Assembly (NCBI GenBank): GCA_947503175.1
Contig: CANNCO010000001.1
Span: 1,426,001-1,490,000 of the forward strand
From: an uncultured Paracoccaceae bacterium
Lineage (GTDB): Bacteria > Pseudomonadota > Alphaproteobacteria > Rhodobacterales > Rhodobacteraceae
Reading direction: 5' to 3'
DNA length: 64,000 nucleotides
Within the stretch, counting starts at the first letter, position 1. Every line of letters starts with the position of its first letter. Of this stretch, positions 53,814 through 62,250 are shown one piece after another. The position numbers and the translations under genes are program-made. The notes beneath the pieces were generated by a model. It made no database searches. It was not told the origin of the DNA and worked only from the letters and a program-made list of their open reading frames with translations.

Positions 53814-56711
53814 TTAAGCAGCCCAGATCTTGCAGAGCGTTGCTTTGGTTTCCTGCATCTGAGTTACCGAGTCATAGCCATAGGTCTGTGCGGTGTTGCA
53901 CGATTCCCCAAGGACATATGGATCGGCCCCTGCCGGATACTTGTGTCTCCGATCCTCGCCCTGCCAGTGCCCACCGAAGTGGAACGGCATGAAGGCGACG
54001 CCCGGTGCGACCCGCTCAGTGACCAGTGCCTTGACCAGCACCTTGCCCTTCTCCGGGCCTTCGACCCAGACGTCAGAGCCGTCGCGAACACCCAGATTGT
54101 TGGCATCGCGCGGGTTGACCTCGACAAACATGTCCTGCTGAAGTTCGGCAAGCCACGGGTTCGACCGTGTTTCGTCGCCGCCACCCTCATATTCCACCAG
54201 TCGCCCGGAGGTGAGGATGATCGGATACTCCTGGCTGAAGTCGTTCTGCTGGATCGACGCATACATCGTCGGAACCCGCCAGAACTTCTTGTCGTCGTAG
54301 GTCGGATATTCGGCCACCAGATCGCGGCGGTTCGAATACAGCGGCTCGCGGTGCAGTGGCACCGGATCGGGGAAGGTCCAGACGACCGCGCGGGCCTTGG
54401 CGTTCCCGTAAGGCGCGCAGCCATGCTTGATCGCGACCCTCTGGATACCGCCGGACAGGTCGGTCTTCCAGTTGGTCTTGGGCCCTGCAACGGCATCGAT
54501 CGCGGCGCGTTCATCCGCCGTCAGATCGCCATCCCATCCCAGATCCATCAGCATCTGCATGGTGAACTCTGGGTACCCGTCCTGAATTTCCGAGCCGACC
54601 GGATAGACGCCTTCGGCAAGAAGGTTCTCGCCATCCCGCTCGACACCGAACCGGGCGCGGAAGCCCATGCCGCCCTCGGCGACAGGTTTCGACAGGTCAT
54701 AGAGGTTCGGCGAACCCGGGTGGTTCATCTCGGGGGTGCCCCACGATGGCCACGGCATGCCGTAGTAATCGCCATCGGCCGGGCCACCCACCGCTTTCAG
54801 CGTCGTTCTGTCGAACGTGTGCTGGTTCTCCATGTGCATGCGCATCCGCTCTGGCGACTGGCCGGTATAGCCGATCGTCCACATGCCTCGGTTGAACTCG
54901 CGGGTGATGTCCTCGATCAGCGGCTCGTCGCCATTGATCTCGATGTTGCGGAAGATCCGGTCGGTGAACCCGAACTTGTCCGACAGCAGCTTGATGATCT
55001 CGTGATCCGTCTTCGATTCAAAGAGTGGATCGATGACCTTTTCACGCCATTGAAGCGACCGGTTCGACGCGGTGACCGAACCATAGGTCTCGAACTGCGT
55101 CGTGGCGGGCAGAAGATACACGCCATCGGTACGGTCCTGCATGATCGCCGTGACCGTCGGGAATGGATCGATCACGACCAGAAGGTCGAGCTTCTCCATC
55201 GCCGCTTTCATCTCCGGCAACCGGGTCTGCGAGTTCGGCGCGTGGCCCCAAAGAACCATTGCCCGGGTATTGTCGGGCTGGTCGAGGTTCTCCTGATCCT
55301 CAAGTACGCCGTCGATCCAGCGGGACACCGGAATGCCGCGCTCGTTCATCATCATCCGGTCTTTGCCATCGGCACCGGCGCCCGGCATCACGTTGAAGCG
55401 TGCCTTCATCCAGTCGAGGTCTTCTTCCCAGACCCGCGCCCAATGGGCCCAGGAACCATCGGCAAGGCCGTAATAGCCCGGCAGCGTATCGGCCAGAACA
55501 CCAAGGTCGGTCGCGCCCTGCACGTTGTCGTGGCCGCGGAAGATGTTGGTGCCGCCACCCGAGGTGCCCATGTTGCCCAGCGCAAGCTGAAGCACGCAAT
55601 AGGCGCGGGTGTTGTTGTTGCCGTTGGTGTGCTGGGTGCCACCCATGCACCAGATCACGGTGCCGGGGCGGTTGTTGGCCAGCGTCCGGGCGACCCGCTC
55701 AAGCTGGCTTCCGGGGGTACCGGTTACACGCTCGACCTCTTCGGGGTTCCACTTCGCGACCTCGGCCTTGATCTGGTCCATACCCCAGACACGGGTACGG
55801 ATGAACTCCTTGTCCTCCCAGCCGTTCTCGAAGATGTGCCACAGGATACCCCAGACCAGCGCCACGTCGCTGCCGGGGCGGAACCGGACATACTCGTCGG
55901 CATGGGCCGCAGTGCGCGTAAAGCGCGGATCGCAGACGATAACCGGTGCGTTGTTCTCTTCCTTGGCCTTCAGGATGTGCAGAAGCGACACGGGGTGCGC
56001 TTCGGCCGGGTTCCCGCCGATCAGGAAGATCGCCTTGGAGTTATGGATGTCGTTGTAGCTGTTGGTCATGGCGCCGTAGCCCCATGTGTTCGCGACGCCG
56101 GCGACCGTGGTCGAGTGGCAGATCCGGGCCTGGTGGTCGATATTGTTCGTCCCCCAGTAGGCCGCGAACTTCCGAAGCAGATAGGCCTGCTCGTTGTTGT
56201 GCTTCGCGGACCCCAGCCAGTACACGCTGTCCGGCCCGCTTTCCTCGCGGATCGACAGCATCTGGTCGCCGATATCGTTGATCGCCTCTTCCCAGCTGAC
56301 CTTGACCCATTCGCCGTTGACCAGCTTCGTCGGGTACTTCAGGCGACGCTCGCCATGGGCGTGCTCACGAACCGCGGCCCCCTTGGCGCAGTGGGCGCCC
56401 AGGTTGAACGGGCTGTCCCAGCCGGGCTCCTGCCCCGTCCAGACACCGTTCGCCACTTCCGCGATAACTGTACAGCCGACCGAGCAATGGGTGCAGACCG
56501 TCTTGATGTTCTGCACCGCACCCTGAACCGCCGCCTGGGCCGAGGCCTTGCGCACGGTGCCGGTCGAGGCCCCGAAGGCCGCCAGTCCACCAACCGCAAG
56601 CCCCGATGTCCGCAGAAATGCGCGACGATCGACACGCTTCTCTCCCACGCGCGACAGAAGCCCCGGACGGGCCTCGCTGCGTTCCACTCTGTTCGTCTTT
56701 TTTCTGAGCAT
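53814..56711 (-). CDS. formate dehydrogenase molybdopterin catalytic subunit (alpha), Tat-exported
   Basis: A 965 aa periplasmic molybdopterin oxidoreductase that oxidises formate to CO2. The Tat signal is DRRAFLRTSG (residues 28-37). The N-terminal [4Fe-4S] cysteines are C73, C76, C80 and C108. The metal ligand is Cys198 in RICHSTTV, where E. coli FdnG has selenocysteine, so this is a Cys enzyme. MGD-binding loops (FLIGGNPAEAHPV, GGTQHTNGNN, LTSGRLVEYEGGG) follow. GGAG 6 bases before ATG 56711 fixes the start. Confidence 0.95.
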   Translation of the reverse strand: MLRKKTNRVERSEARPGLLSRVGEKRVDRRAFLRTSGLAVGGLAAFGASTGTVRKASAQAAVQGAVQNIKTVCTHCSVGCTVIAEVANGVWTGQEPGWDSPFNLGAHCAKGAAVREHAHGERRLKYPTKLVNGEWVKVSWEEAINDIGDQMLSIREESGPDSVYWLGSAKHNNEQAYLLRKFAAYWGTNNIDHQARICHSTTVAGVANTWGYGAMTNSYNDIHNSKAIFLIGGNPAEAHPVSLLHILKAKEENNAPVIVCDPRFTRTAAHADEYVRFRPGSDVALVWGILWHIFENGWEDKEFIRTRVWGMDQIKAEVAKWNPEEVERVTGTPGSQLERVARTLANNRPGTVIWCMGGTQHTNGNNNTRAYCVLQLALGNMGTSGGGTNIFRGHDNVQGATDLGVLADTLPGYYGLADGSWAHWARVWEEDLDWMKARFNVMPGAGADGKDRMMMNERGIPVSRWIDGVLEDQENLDQPDNTRAMVLWGHAPNSQTRLPEMKAAMEKLDLLVVIDPFPTVTAIMQDRTDGVYLLPATTQFETYGSVTASNRSLQWREKVIDPLFESKTDHEIIKLLSDKFGFTDRIFRNIEINGDEPLIEDITREFNRGMWTIGYTGQSPERMRMHMENQHTFDRTTLKAVGGPADGDYYGMPWPSWGTPEMNHPGSPNLYDLSKPVAEGGMGFRARFGVERDGENLLAEGVYPVGSEIQDGYPEFTMQMLMDLGWDGDLTADERAAIDAVAGPKTNWKTDLSGGIQRVAIKHGCAPYGNAKARAVVWTFPDPVPLHREPLYSNRRDLVAEYPTYDDKKFWRVPTMYASIQQNDFSQEYPIILTSGRLVEYEGGGDETRSNPWLAELQQDMFVEVNPRDANNLGVRDGSDVWVEGPEKGKVLVKALVTERVAPGVAFMPFHFGGHWQGEDRRHKYPAGADPYVLGESCNTAQTYGYDSVTQMQETKATLCKIWAA

Positions 56712-56775
56712 CCTGTTCTCCGTTGCTAGCGTGGCCAAAGCCCGCTGGCTGCGTAAATCTCTGGTGTCGCGGTTC

Positions 56776-56967
56776 TCAGAACCGTGCGCTGTCCAGATAA
56801 GCTTTCACATGCGCTGTTTCGCGCAGCCCTGTCCCCTCGGGCTCGGCCTCCGCGGCCTCTGCCGGGGTGCTGGTCACGGCAGTTGCCGCCGCTGCCGGGG
56901 CCGACATGGCCGCCAGTTTGAGAAAGCTTCTGCGCCCCTCGTCAGCTTTTTTGTCGCTCTTCGTCAC
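56776..56967 (-). CDS. small Tat-signal protein of the formate dehydrogenase operon
   Basis: A 63 aa protein starting at GTG 56967 with GGAGG 8 bases upstream. It has a twin-arginine motif GRRSFLKLAA followed by an Ala-rich hydrophobic stretch and a short tail (LRETAHVKAYLDSARF). Similar mini-proteins sit next to formate dehydrogenase genes in many proteobacteria. Role unknown; a co-exported third subunit or decoy for the TorD-like chaperone is possible. Confidence 0.85.
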   Translation of the reverse strand: MTKSDKKADEGRRSFLKLAAMSAPAAAATAVTSTPAEAAEAEPEGTGLRETAHVKAYLDSARF

Positions 56968-57021
56968 GTGCTGATCCTCCTCATCTCTTCCCTGCCCGGG
57001 ACGTTACACCCGGGCCTGTCC

Positions 57022-57639
57022 TTACGCCGCGCTTTCGCCGGCCATTCTGAATGCATCCTTCTCGATCCCCATGAAGATCCGCCCTATGGCGCCCACCGGG
57101 GCATAGAACAGAGATTCCTTGGCGCCCTCCAGATCGGTGAAGAAATGCTCGGCCCAGGGGCCGATATGCTTGTTGAAAAAGTCCCGCTGCCGGGACAGCG
57201 ACGCGGGTTCGCCGAACTGGCCGGTGATCAGACCGGCCATCATCTCGCACAGGCTGGCCATGTTGTCTTCAGGCTCGAACACATCCGGCGCGCGCTCGAT
57301 CGAAAGCCGCGCCATGTCGTTGCGCAAAACCGCCAGCGGCTTTTCGTTCAGGAACCCGGTCATGTAGAAACTGGCGAATGGCAATAACTCACCCCGCCCG
57401 ACCCCGATGAACAGGCGGTTGAATTCCCGCTCCAGCCCCGCATCGTTCGACACGGTCGCCACCCGGCAAAGGGCCGTCATGGCCTGACCAAGCTCGGTCT
57501 CGTCACCCTCGAGCGCGCGGGTCTTTTGAAGCGTGTCCCTTGACGGCGGGGCAGCAAGCAGTCTTGCAAGAAAGCCGTAAAGATCAGCACGAAGCCGATC
57601 TTCCGCAGACACCTGTGCTGTCGCACTTTCAGACGTCAA
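57022..57639 (-). CDS. TorD/DmsD family molybdoenzyme chaperone, TTG start
   Basis: A 205 aa all-helical chaperone that holds the Tat signal of a molybdoenzyme until cofactor insertion. Family features are LYGFLARLLAAPPS near residues 20-33, ENMASLCEMMAGLI and FFNKHIGPWAEHFFTDLE. The only sensible start is TTG at 57639, with AAGGGG 7 bases upstream; no ATG or GTG lies near. A 5-bp hairpin (57655-57669) precedes it, so translation is likely kept low. Confidence 0.9.
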   Translation of the reverse strand: MTSESATAQVSAEDRLRADLYGFLARLLAAPPSRDTLQKTRALEGDETELGQAMTALCRVATVSNDAGLEREFNRLFIGVGRGELLPFASFYMTGFLNEKPLAVLRNDMARLSIERAPDVFEPEDNMASLCEMMAGLITGQFGEPASLSRQRDFFNKHIGPWAEHFFTDLEGAKESLFYAPVGAIGRIFMGIEKDAFRMAGESAA

Positions 57640-57654
57640 GTTTGTTCCCCTTCA

Positions 57655-57669
57655 GCCCATTTTCTGGGC
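57655..57669 (-). other. small hairpin before the TorD-like gene
   Basis: GCCCA and TGGGC flank a 5-base loop within the 93-base gap between the DUF3306 and TorD-like genes. It lies just upstream of the TorD ribosome-binding site and may modulate its use. Weak evidence. Confidence 0.3.
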
Positions 57670-57732
57670 AGTTTCGTAAAGCTTATTCAGAATACGGTTG
57701 CATGCAAGGGTTTCTTCTCACCCTGCGTCATA

Positions 57733-58398
57733 TCACCCCGATCCATTGCCCTCGAAACGAAATGCCATCCGCCGCCGGGCCGGGCGTGGGGTTTCTTCGG
57801 CCTCATCTTCCGCTGCGTCATCGGGACCTTCTTCCTCGGTGTTTTCGCCGGTTTCAGGGGCCTCGTCGGCGTGATCTGTCGCCACCAGAGCCGTGTCTTT
57901 CGCTTCTGGCTCGGGCGGCCTAACCGAGGAGGCGCTCTGCGGCAGGGCGGGCGCCTCTTCGGCCCCGTCCTCCGGATCTGCCTCCGCGACCTGCCGAACG
58001 ATTCCCTTGCCCACCTCATACGCTGTCTTCAACGTGCCGGGTTTCACGAACCCGCCCGCGAAATCGTCGTCGTAATCGTTCAGCCCGTCCAGCACCGCCA
58101 GCGTGGGGTTCGACCGCCAGAGCCGCCGCAGGGCGCGCTTGCGGATCACCTCGGGCACGGACTTTGCCATGAAGACAGAAAAGTCGGCCCCCTGTTCCAG
58201 CGTGTCCGGGTCGGGCAGGCCAAGCTGTTCCAGCACGGCCGCCTCTTCCTCGGGCCCCTGCGGATCGGCGGGAACGGTATCCTCTTCCGTCTCTTCGATG
58301 ACCTTTGCAACAGGCTGGGCAACCTCGGGCTCTTCAGCCTCGCCGCCCCGCTTTCTCCGCGACCAGCGCGACAGGAACCCGTCGTCTTCGCCGCTCAC
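57733..58398 (-). CDS. DUF3306 domain protein
   Basis: A 221 aa, highly acidic protein that begins with GTG at 58398. The conserved part is the FLSRWSRRK motif near the N terminus and the ADFSVFMAKSVPEVIRKRAL and LDGLNDYDDDF segments (about 65-120); the C-terminal half is low-complexity and Glu-rich, ending in a basic tail. DUF3306 and DUF3305 are a conserved pair next to formate dehydrogenase genes. Function unknown. Confidence 0.9.
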   Translation of the reverse strand: MSGEDDGFLSRWSRRKRGGEAEEPEVAQPVAKVIEETEEDTVPADPQGPEEEAAVLEQLGLPDPDTLEQGADFSVFMAKSVPEVIRKRALRRLWRSNPTLAVLDGLNDYDDDFAGGFVKPGTLKTAYEVGKGIVRQVAEADPEDGAEEAPALPQSASSVRPPEPEAKDTALVATDHADEAPETGENTEEEGPDDAAEDEAEETPRPARRRMAFRFEGNGSG

Positions 58399-58958
58399 GA
58401 TCCCTGCCCCTTCAATGATTTCGGCGCGCGGAACACATCCGCCGCCTGACGCACCCGCGCGTCGCCGATCCCGTCTTCCTTCCTGTCGGTATGGTGCGGG
58501 CGGCGTTTCCGCTTGATGAATTCTTCTTCCACGTGGTGCTTTTCCACAAATGCGCTGATCCAGGCCGCCAGCCCCTCGGGCATCGGCACGGGCTCCACAA
58601 GGTCTTCGCCGTTATCCGTGAAATCCTGCGCTTCATAGGCCGAGGCTGTGACCGTGATCAGTTCGGGCCGGTCCTCTGTCGTCTCTGGCGGACGCAATAT
58701 CACCCAGACCGTCGGCACAGGCGCATTGAGCGACACCAGGTAGGCCTCGGTCTCTGCCCGGTGCAGTTCCAGATCGGCGGTCGCGGCATGAAACGCCACG
58801 ACGTCGCCGTCGGCCGACAACTCTTTCCAGCCCCCCGGCCCCGCGCCCGGCATCACGGCCGTGGCCTTCCACGCCCATTTCGCCCAGCGCGTCACACCGG
58901 GGCGTCGTTCCACCACCACTCCCACCGGCAGGCGGGCCGAGCGTTCCTCAGCGGTCAT
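58395..58958 (-). CDS. DUF3305 domain protein
   Basis: A 187 aa protein, partner of DUF3306, with the conserved VGVVVERRPGVTRWAKWAWK N terminus and LHRAETEAYLVSLNAPVPTVWV. It starts at ATG 58958 and overlaps DUF3306 by 4 bases. It is the first gene of the minus-strand formate dehydrogenase operon and is divergent from the 4Fe-4S protein over 95 bases. Function unknown; probable assembly role. Confidence 0.9.
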   Translation of the reverse strand: MTAEERSARLPVGVVVERRPGVTRWAKWAWKATAVMPGAGPGGWKELSADGDVVAFHAATADLELHRAETEAYLVSLNAPVPTVWVILRPPETTEDRPELITVTASAYEAQDFTDNGEDLVEPVPMPEGLAAWISAFVEKHHVEEEFIKRKRRPHHTDRKEDGIGDARVRQAADVFRAPKSLKGQGS

Positions 58959-59053
58959 CTTGTCCTCCCCGACAAAGCGCCTTAGCGTCCGTCCGCCGGC
59001 AAGTATCGCGGGACAGGCGGAAACTGTCCAGCCAGCGGCAACGGGGAGAGAGA

Positions 59054-61045
59054 ATGGAACCGAAACTACTACTGTGCGACTGCGGCGGAACGCAGACCCT
59101 CGACCGCGAGGGGATTGCGGCGGCCACGGGCCTCAACTGCTCGCGCATCCACACCGCGCTCTGTACCAGCCAGATCGACCTTGCGGCCAAGGCGATTTCC
59201 GAGGATGCCGAGGCCGGCGTGGTCGTTGCCTGCGCGCAGGAGGCCCGTACGTTCGAGGCCCTCGCGGAAGAGATCGGTGCCGATACTCCCGCCACCATCG
59301 ACATCCGCGACCGCGCCGGATGGTCCGACGAGGGCAAGAAAGCCACCCCCAAGATCGCCGCGCTTCTGGCCGCCGCGCGCCGGGGCCGTGCGCCCGACAA
59401 GACGATGGATCTGGTCTCCGAAGGCATCTGTCTTATCCTCGGCGCTTCTGAAACCGTCCTGCCCGTGGCCGAACAGCTGGCCGATGCGCTTTCCGTCACC
59501 TGCCTTCTGACCGACGCGCCGGAACTGTACCCCGCACCGGAACGCCGTTTCGATGTCGTCCACGGGCGGCTGAAATCCGCGACCGGGTCATTTGGCGCGT
59601 TCCGCGTGACGCTCAACGGTTTCAGCGAGGCAAGCCCCGTGGGGCGCGGGCCCCAGAACTGGTCCGACCCAAGGGACGGCGCAGCCTCCGATTGCGACCT
59701 GATCCTCGATCTTTCGGGTGGTACAGCCCTGTTCCCCGCTCACGAGAAACGCGACGGATACCTGCGCGCCGATCCCGGCGATCCGCGCGCGGTCTGGCGC
59801 GCGGCGATGGACGCGCAGGGCATGGTCGGCACGTTCGAAAAGACGCTCCACGTCGCCCTCGACACCTCGCTTTGCGCCCATTCGCGCGCCGAACAAACCG
59901 GATGCACCCGCTGTCTCGACCTCTGCCCCACCGGCGCGATCACTCCGGATGGCGACCATGTGGCCATCGACCCGAATATCTGTGCGGGCTGCGGCGCCTG
60001 TTCGGCGGTGTGCCCCTCGGGCGCGGTCAGCTTCGACGCACCCACGGTCATCGACATCATGACCGAAACCCGCGTCATGGCCGAGGCCTTCGTCGCCGCC
60101 GGTGGCACCGCCCCCCGTCTTCTTGTCCATGACAGCGACCACGGGCGCGAGATGATCGGGCTTGCCGCCCGCCTTGGCCGCGGCCTTCCGGCGGATGTCC
60201 TGCCGCTCGACCTTCCTTCGGTCGCGGCCTTCGGCCATGCCGAGGCGATGGCGGCGCTGACAACAGGCTTTGCCGGGGTCTCGATCCTGATCTCGCCCAA
60301 GACCGAGCGCGACGTGGTGGAAAAGCAGGTGGAACTGACACAGGCCCTTCTCGCGGGCGTGGGCTCGGACACGGGCCGCGTCGCGATGCTCGACGTGGCC
60401 GATCCCGATGCCCTGTCGGATGCGCTCTACGGGCCCCGCCCAAAGGCCCCGGCGACCGAGCCGATCCTGACCATGGGCCACCGCCGCGATGTGACGCGGC
60501 TGGCCACCCGCGCTCTTGCCACCGAAGCCATCGACCCGATCCCCCTGCCCGATGGCGCCCCCTATGGCGCGGTTCTGGTCGATACCGACAGTTGCACGCT
60601 CTGCCTTGCCTGTGTCGGCCTTTGCCCGTCCGGCGCGCTTGACGACAATGCCGACAAGCCGGAGTTGAGATTCCGCGAGGATGCCTGCCTGCAATGCGGC
60701 CTCTGCGCCAATGTCTGTCCCGAGGATGCGATCACGCTGAAGCCGCAGCTCGACATCTCGGACAACGCGCTGAAACTACAGGTCCTGAACAGCGAAGAAC
60801 CGTTCGAATGCATCGAATGCGGCGTCCCCTTCGGCGTCAGAAGCACCATCGAAAAGATCGTCGAGAAGCTTGAGGGCAAACACTACATGTTCACCAACTC
60901 CGACAACACCAAGCTGATCCAGATGTGCGACAACTGCCGGGTGCAGGCCCAGTATCACGCAGGCTCGGCCCCGTTCCAGATGGGCGACCGCCCGCCGGTG
61001 CGCACGACTGACGACTATCTGGGGGACGACACGGACAAGACCTGA
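59054..61045 (+). CDS. multi-cluster 4Fe-4S ferredoxin-type protein (formate dehydrogenase associated)
   Basis: A 663 aa cytoplasmic protein with no signal peptide. Four [4Fe-4S] cysteine groups begin at residues 284, 310, 514 and 545 (for example CAGCGACSAVCPSGAV and CLQCGLCANVCPEDAI), arranged as two pairs separated by a 190-residue domain. A CxxC pair at 586 (CIECG) and another at 625 (CDNC) could bind zinc. The N-terminal 270 residues carry Cys8 and Cys10 (LLCDCGG). It is divergent from the DUF3305-FDH operon and may load or reduce the enzyme during assembly. Confidence 0.88.
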   Translation: MEPKLLLCDCGGTQTLDREGIAAATGLNCSRIHTALCTSQIDLAAKAISEDAEAGVVVACAQEARTFEALAEEIGADTPATIDIRDRAGWSDEGKKATPKIAALLAAARRGRAPDKTMDLVSEGICLILGASETVLPVAEQLADALSVTCLLTDAPELYPAPERRFDVVHGRLKSATGSFGAFRVTLNGFSEASPVGRGPQNWSDPRDGAASDCDLILDLSGGTALFPAHEKRDGYLRADPGDPRAVWRAAMDAQGMVGTFEKTLHVALDTSLCAHSRAEQTGCTRCLDLCPTGAITPDGDHVAIDPNICAGCGACSAVCPSGAVSFDAPTVIDIMTETRVMAEAFVAAGGTAPRLLVHDSDHGREMIGLAARLGRGLPADVLPLDLPSVAAFGHAEAMAALTTGFAGVSILISPKTERDVVEKQVELTQALLAGVGSDTGRVAMLDVADPDALSDALYGPRPKAPATEPILTMGHRRDVTRLATRALATEAIDPIPLPDGAPYGAVLVDTDSCTLCLACVGLCPSGALDDNADKPELRFREDACLQCGLCANVCPEDAITLKPQLDISDNALKLQVLNSEEPFECIECGVPFGVRSTIEKIVEKLEGKHYMFTNSDNTKLIQMCDNCRVQAQYHAGSAPFQMGDRPPVRTTDDYLGDDTDKT

Positions 61046-61104
61046 ACCTTCGTCTTGTTCCAAATACGCAAGGTGCACCCCCGTGTTCCGGGATCACCCA
61101 TGGG

Positions 61105-61917
61105 TCAGCGCGACTGCACCTCCGCCCCCAGATCCTTGGGCTCGATCGACGCAGCATAGGCGAAAATCGCGTCGAGATCGTCCTGCGTGATCTCGACCGG
61201 CGCGATATGCGGCGGATGCGCCGGATCGAACGGTTCGGTCAGACCTTCGACCTGCGTGAACGACGGATGCGGGTTCGCGGTCCAGAACACCATGAACTTG
61301 TCCGCCCAGCCGGGGATCGCCCGAAGCGCCGCGAATGATGGGGCGGACCCGATCCCGCCCATCCGATTCTTGTCGCTGATCACGTGGCACCGGCCGCAGT
61401 GAAGATGCGATAGTTTCTCGCCCACGTTCGCATCGCCCGTAATCACCAGTGCTTCTTCGACTTCGATCTCTATCGCGCCGGGGATGAACTTCGGCGCCCC
61501 GTCAACCTCGAACGTGGCAACGGTCCGCTGACCGATCTCGCCGGTCAGCCAGTTCACGAACTTCTCCGCATTCTCGGTATTCTCACCGCCGACGAACAGC
61601 GACACCGACCACGTTTCGGCCCCTTCGCCCTCGACATAGAACGCAGGTGCTGTCGTGCCGCCCAGCCCTTGGGCTATCGCATCGGGCGCAATGACGACGT
61701 CCGCACCATCCCCTGCCAAGCCATCGGGGGCCGCGGCCACGACCATCGGCCGCACACCGGATTTCAGGGCAAAGCGCGGGATCACATAGGCGAGCAGGCC
61801 CGCCTCTTCCAGCCGCTCGTCCACCACGAGCGCGAATGTCTTGCCCTGCGCGAGCGCGGTGCCCGGCACGACCAGCAGAAGCGCCAGACAGACCCCAATC
61901 AAACTCAATCTCGGCAT
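61105..61917 (-). CDS. c-type cytochrome with N-terminal unknown domain
   Basis: A 270 aa exported protein: signal peptide (ending near GTALAQ), a 140-residue N-terminal domain with no obvious family, then one haem c motif CGRCH at 174-178 and a possible axial Met in the KFMVFW region. The ATG at 61917 has GGAG 6 bases upstream; the frame opens slightly earlier at 61935. It is convergent with the 4Fe-4S gene, 59 bases away. Its placement next to formate dehydrogenase suggests a periplasmic electron-transfer role, but that is not shown. Confidence 0.82.
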   Translation of the reverse strand: MPRLSLIGVCLALLLVVPGTALAQGKTFALVVDERLEEAGLLAYVIPRFALKSGVRPMVVAAAPDGLAGDGADVVIAPDAIAQGLGGTTAPAFYVEGEGAETWSVSLFVGGENTENAEKFVNWLTGEIGQRTVATFEVDGAPKFIPGAIEIEVEEALVITGDANVGEKLSHLHCGRCHVISDKNRMGGIGSAPSFAALRAIPGWADKFMVFWTANPHPSFTQVEGLTEPFDPAHPPHIAPVEITQDDLDAIFAYAASIEPKDLGAEVQSR

Positions 61918-62040
61918 CTGCCACTCCTCTGCCACACCCGGGTGCTCTTGAACCTCGCCGGTCTTTGCCCCAGAGAAAGCGAAACTACATGTTAACGCAA
62001 GGAATGCCTTCCGGGGCCTTCAGGGGAGAGGACGGAAACC

Positions 62041-62250
62041 ATGAGTGACGAAGACTTCAACATGTCGATGCGGAAATTCCTCAAGCAGGTGGGCGTCACC
62101 TCGCAGCAGGAAATCGAACAGGCGGTACGCGCCGCGCAGGGTTCGGGTAAAATCTCCGGCGGGTCGGTCAAGGCGCGGATGGTTCTGACCATCGACGAGA
62201 TCGGGATGAGCCACACGGTCGAAGGCGATATCAAGACCGGAGGCGCGTAA
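62041..62250 (+). CDS. DUF6494 family small protein
   Basis: A 69 aa protein: an N-terminal helix (MSMRKFLKQVGVTSQQEIEQ), a glycine-rich turn, and two strands (ARMVLTIDEIGMSHTVEGDI). It lies directly before the Mrp gene, with its TAA adjacent to the Mrp GTG, so the two are coupled. It resembles small DUF6494 proteins often found beside Mrp. Function unknown. Confidence 0.85.
   Translation: MSDEDFNMSMRKFLKQVGVTSQQEIEQAVRAAQGSGKISGGSVKARMVLTIDEIGMSHTVEGDIKTGGA

Noticed and set aside
53814-56711. Selenocysteine TGA in formate dehydrogenase
   Set aside because: The position aligned to the E. coli selenocysteine is a cysteine codon (Cys198), so no recoding is needed.
53943-56729. A 928-codon open frame on the plus strand
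   Set aside because: It is the complement of fdhA in a high-GC region; its translation shows no domain, and the minus-strand gene has complete enzyme motifs and a ribosome-binding site.
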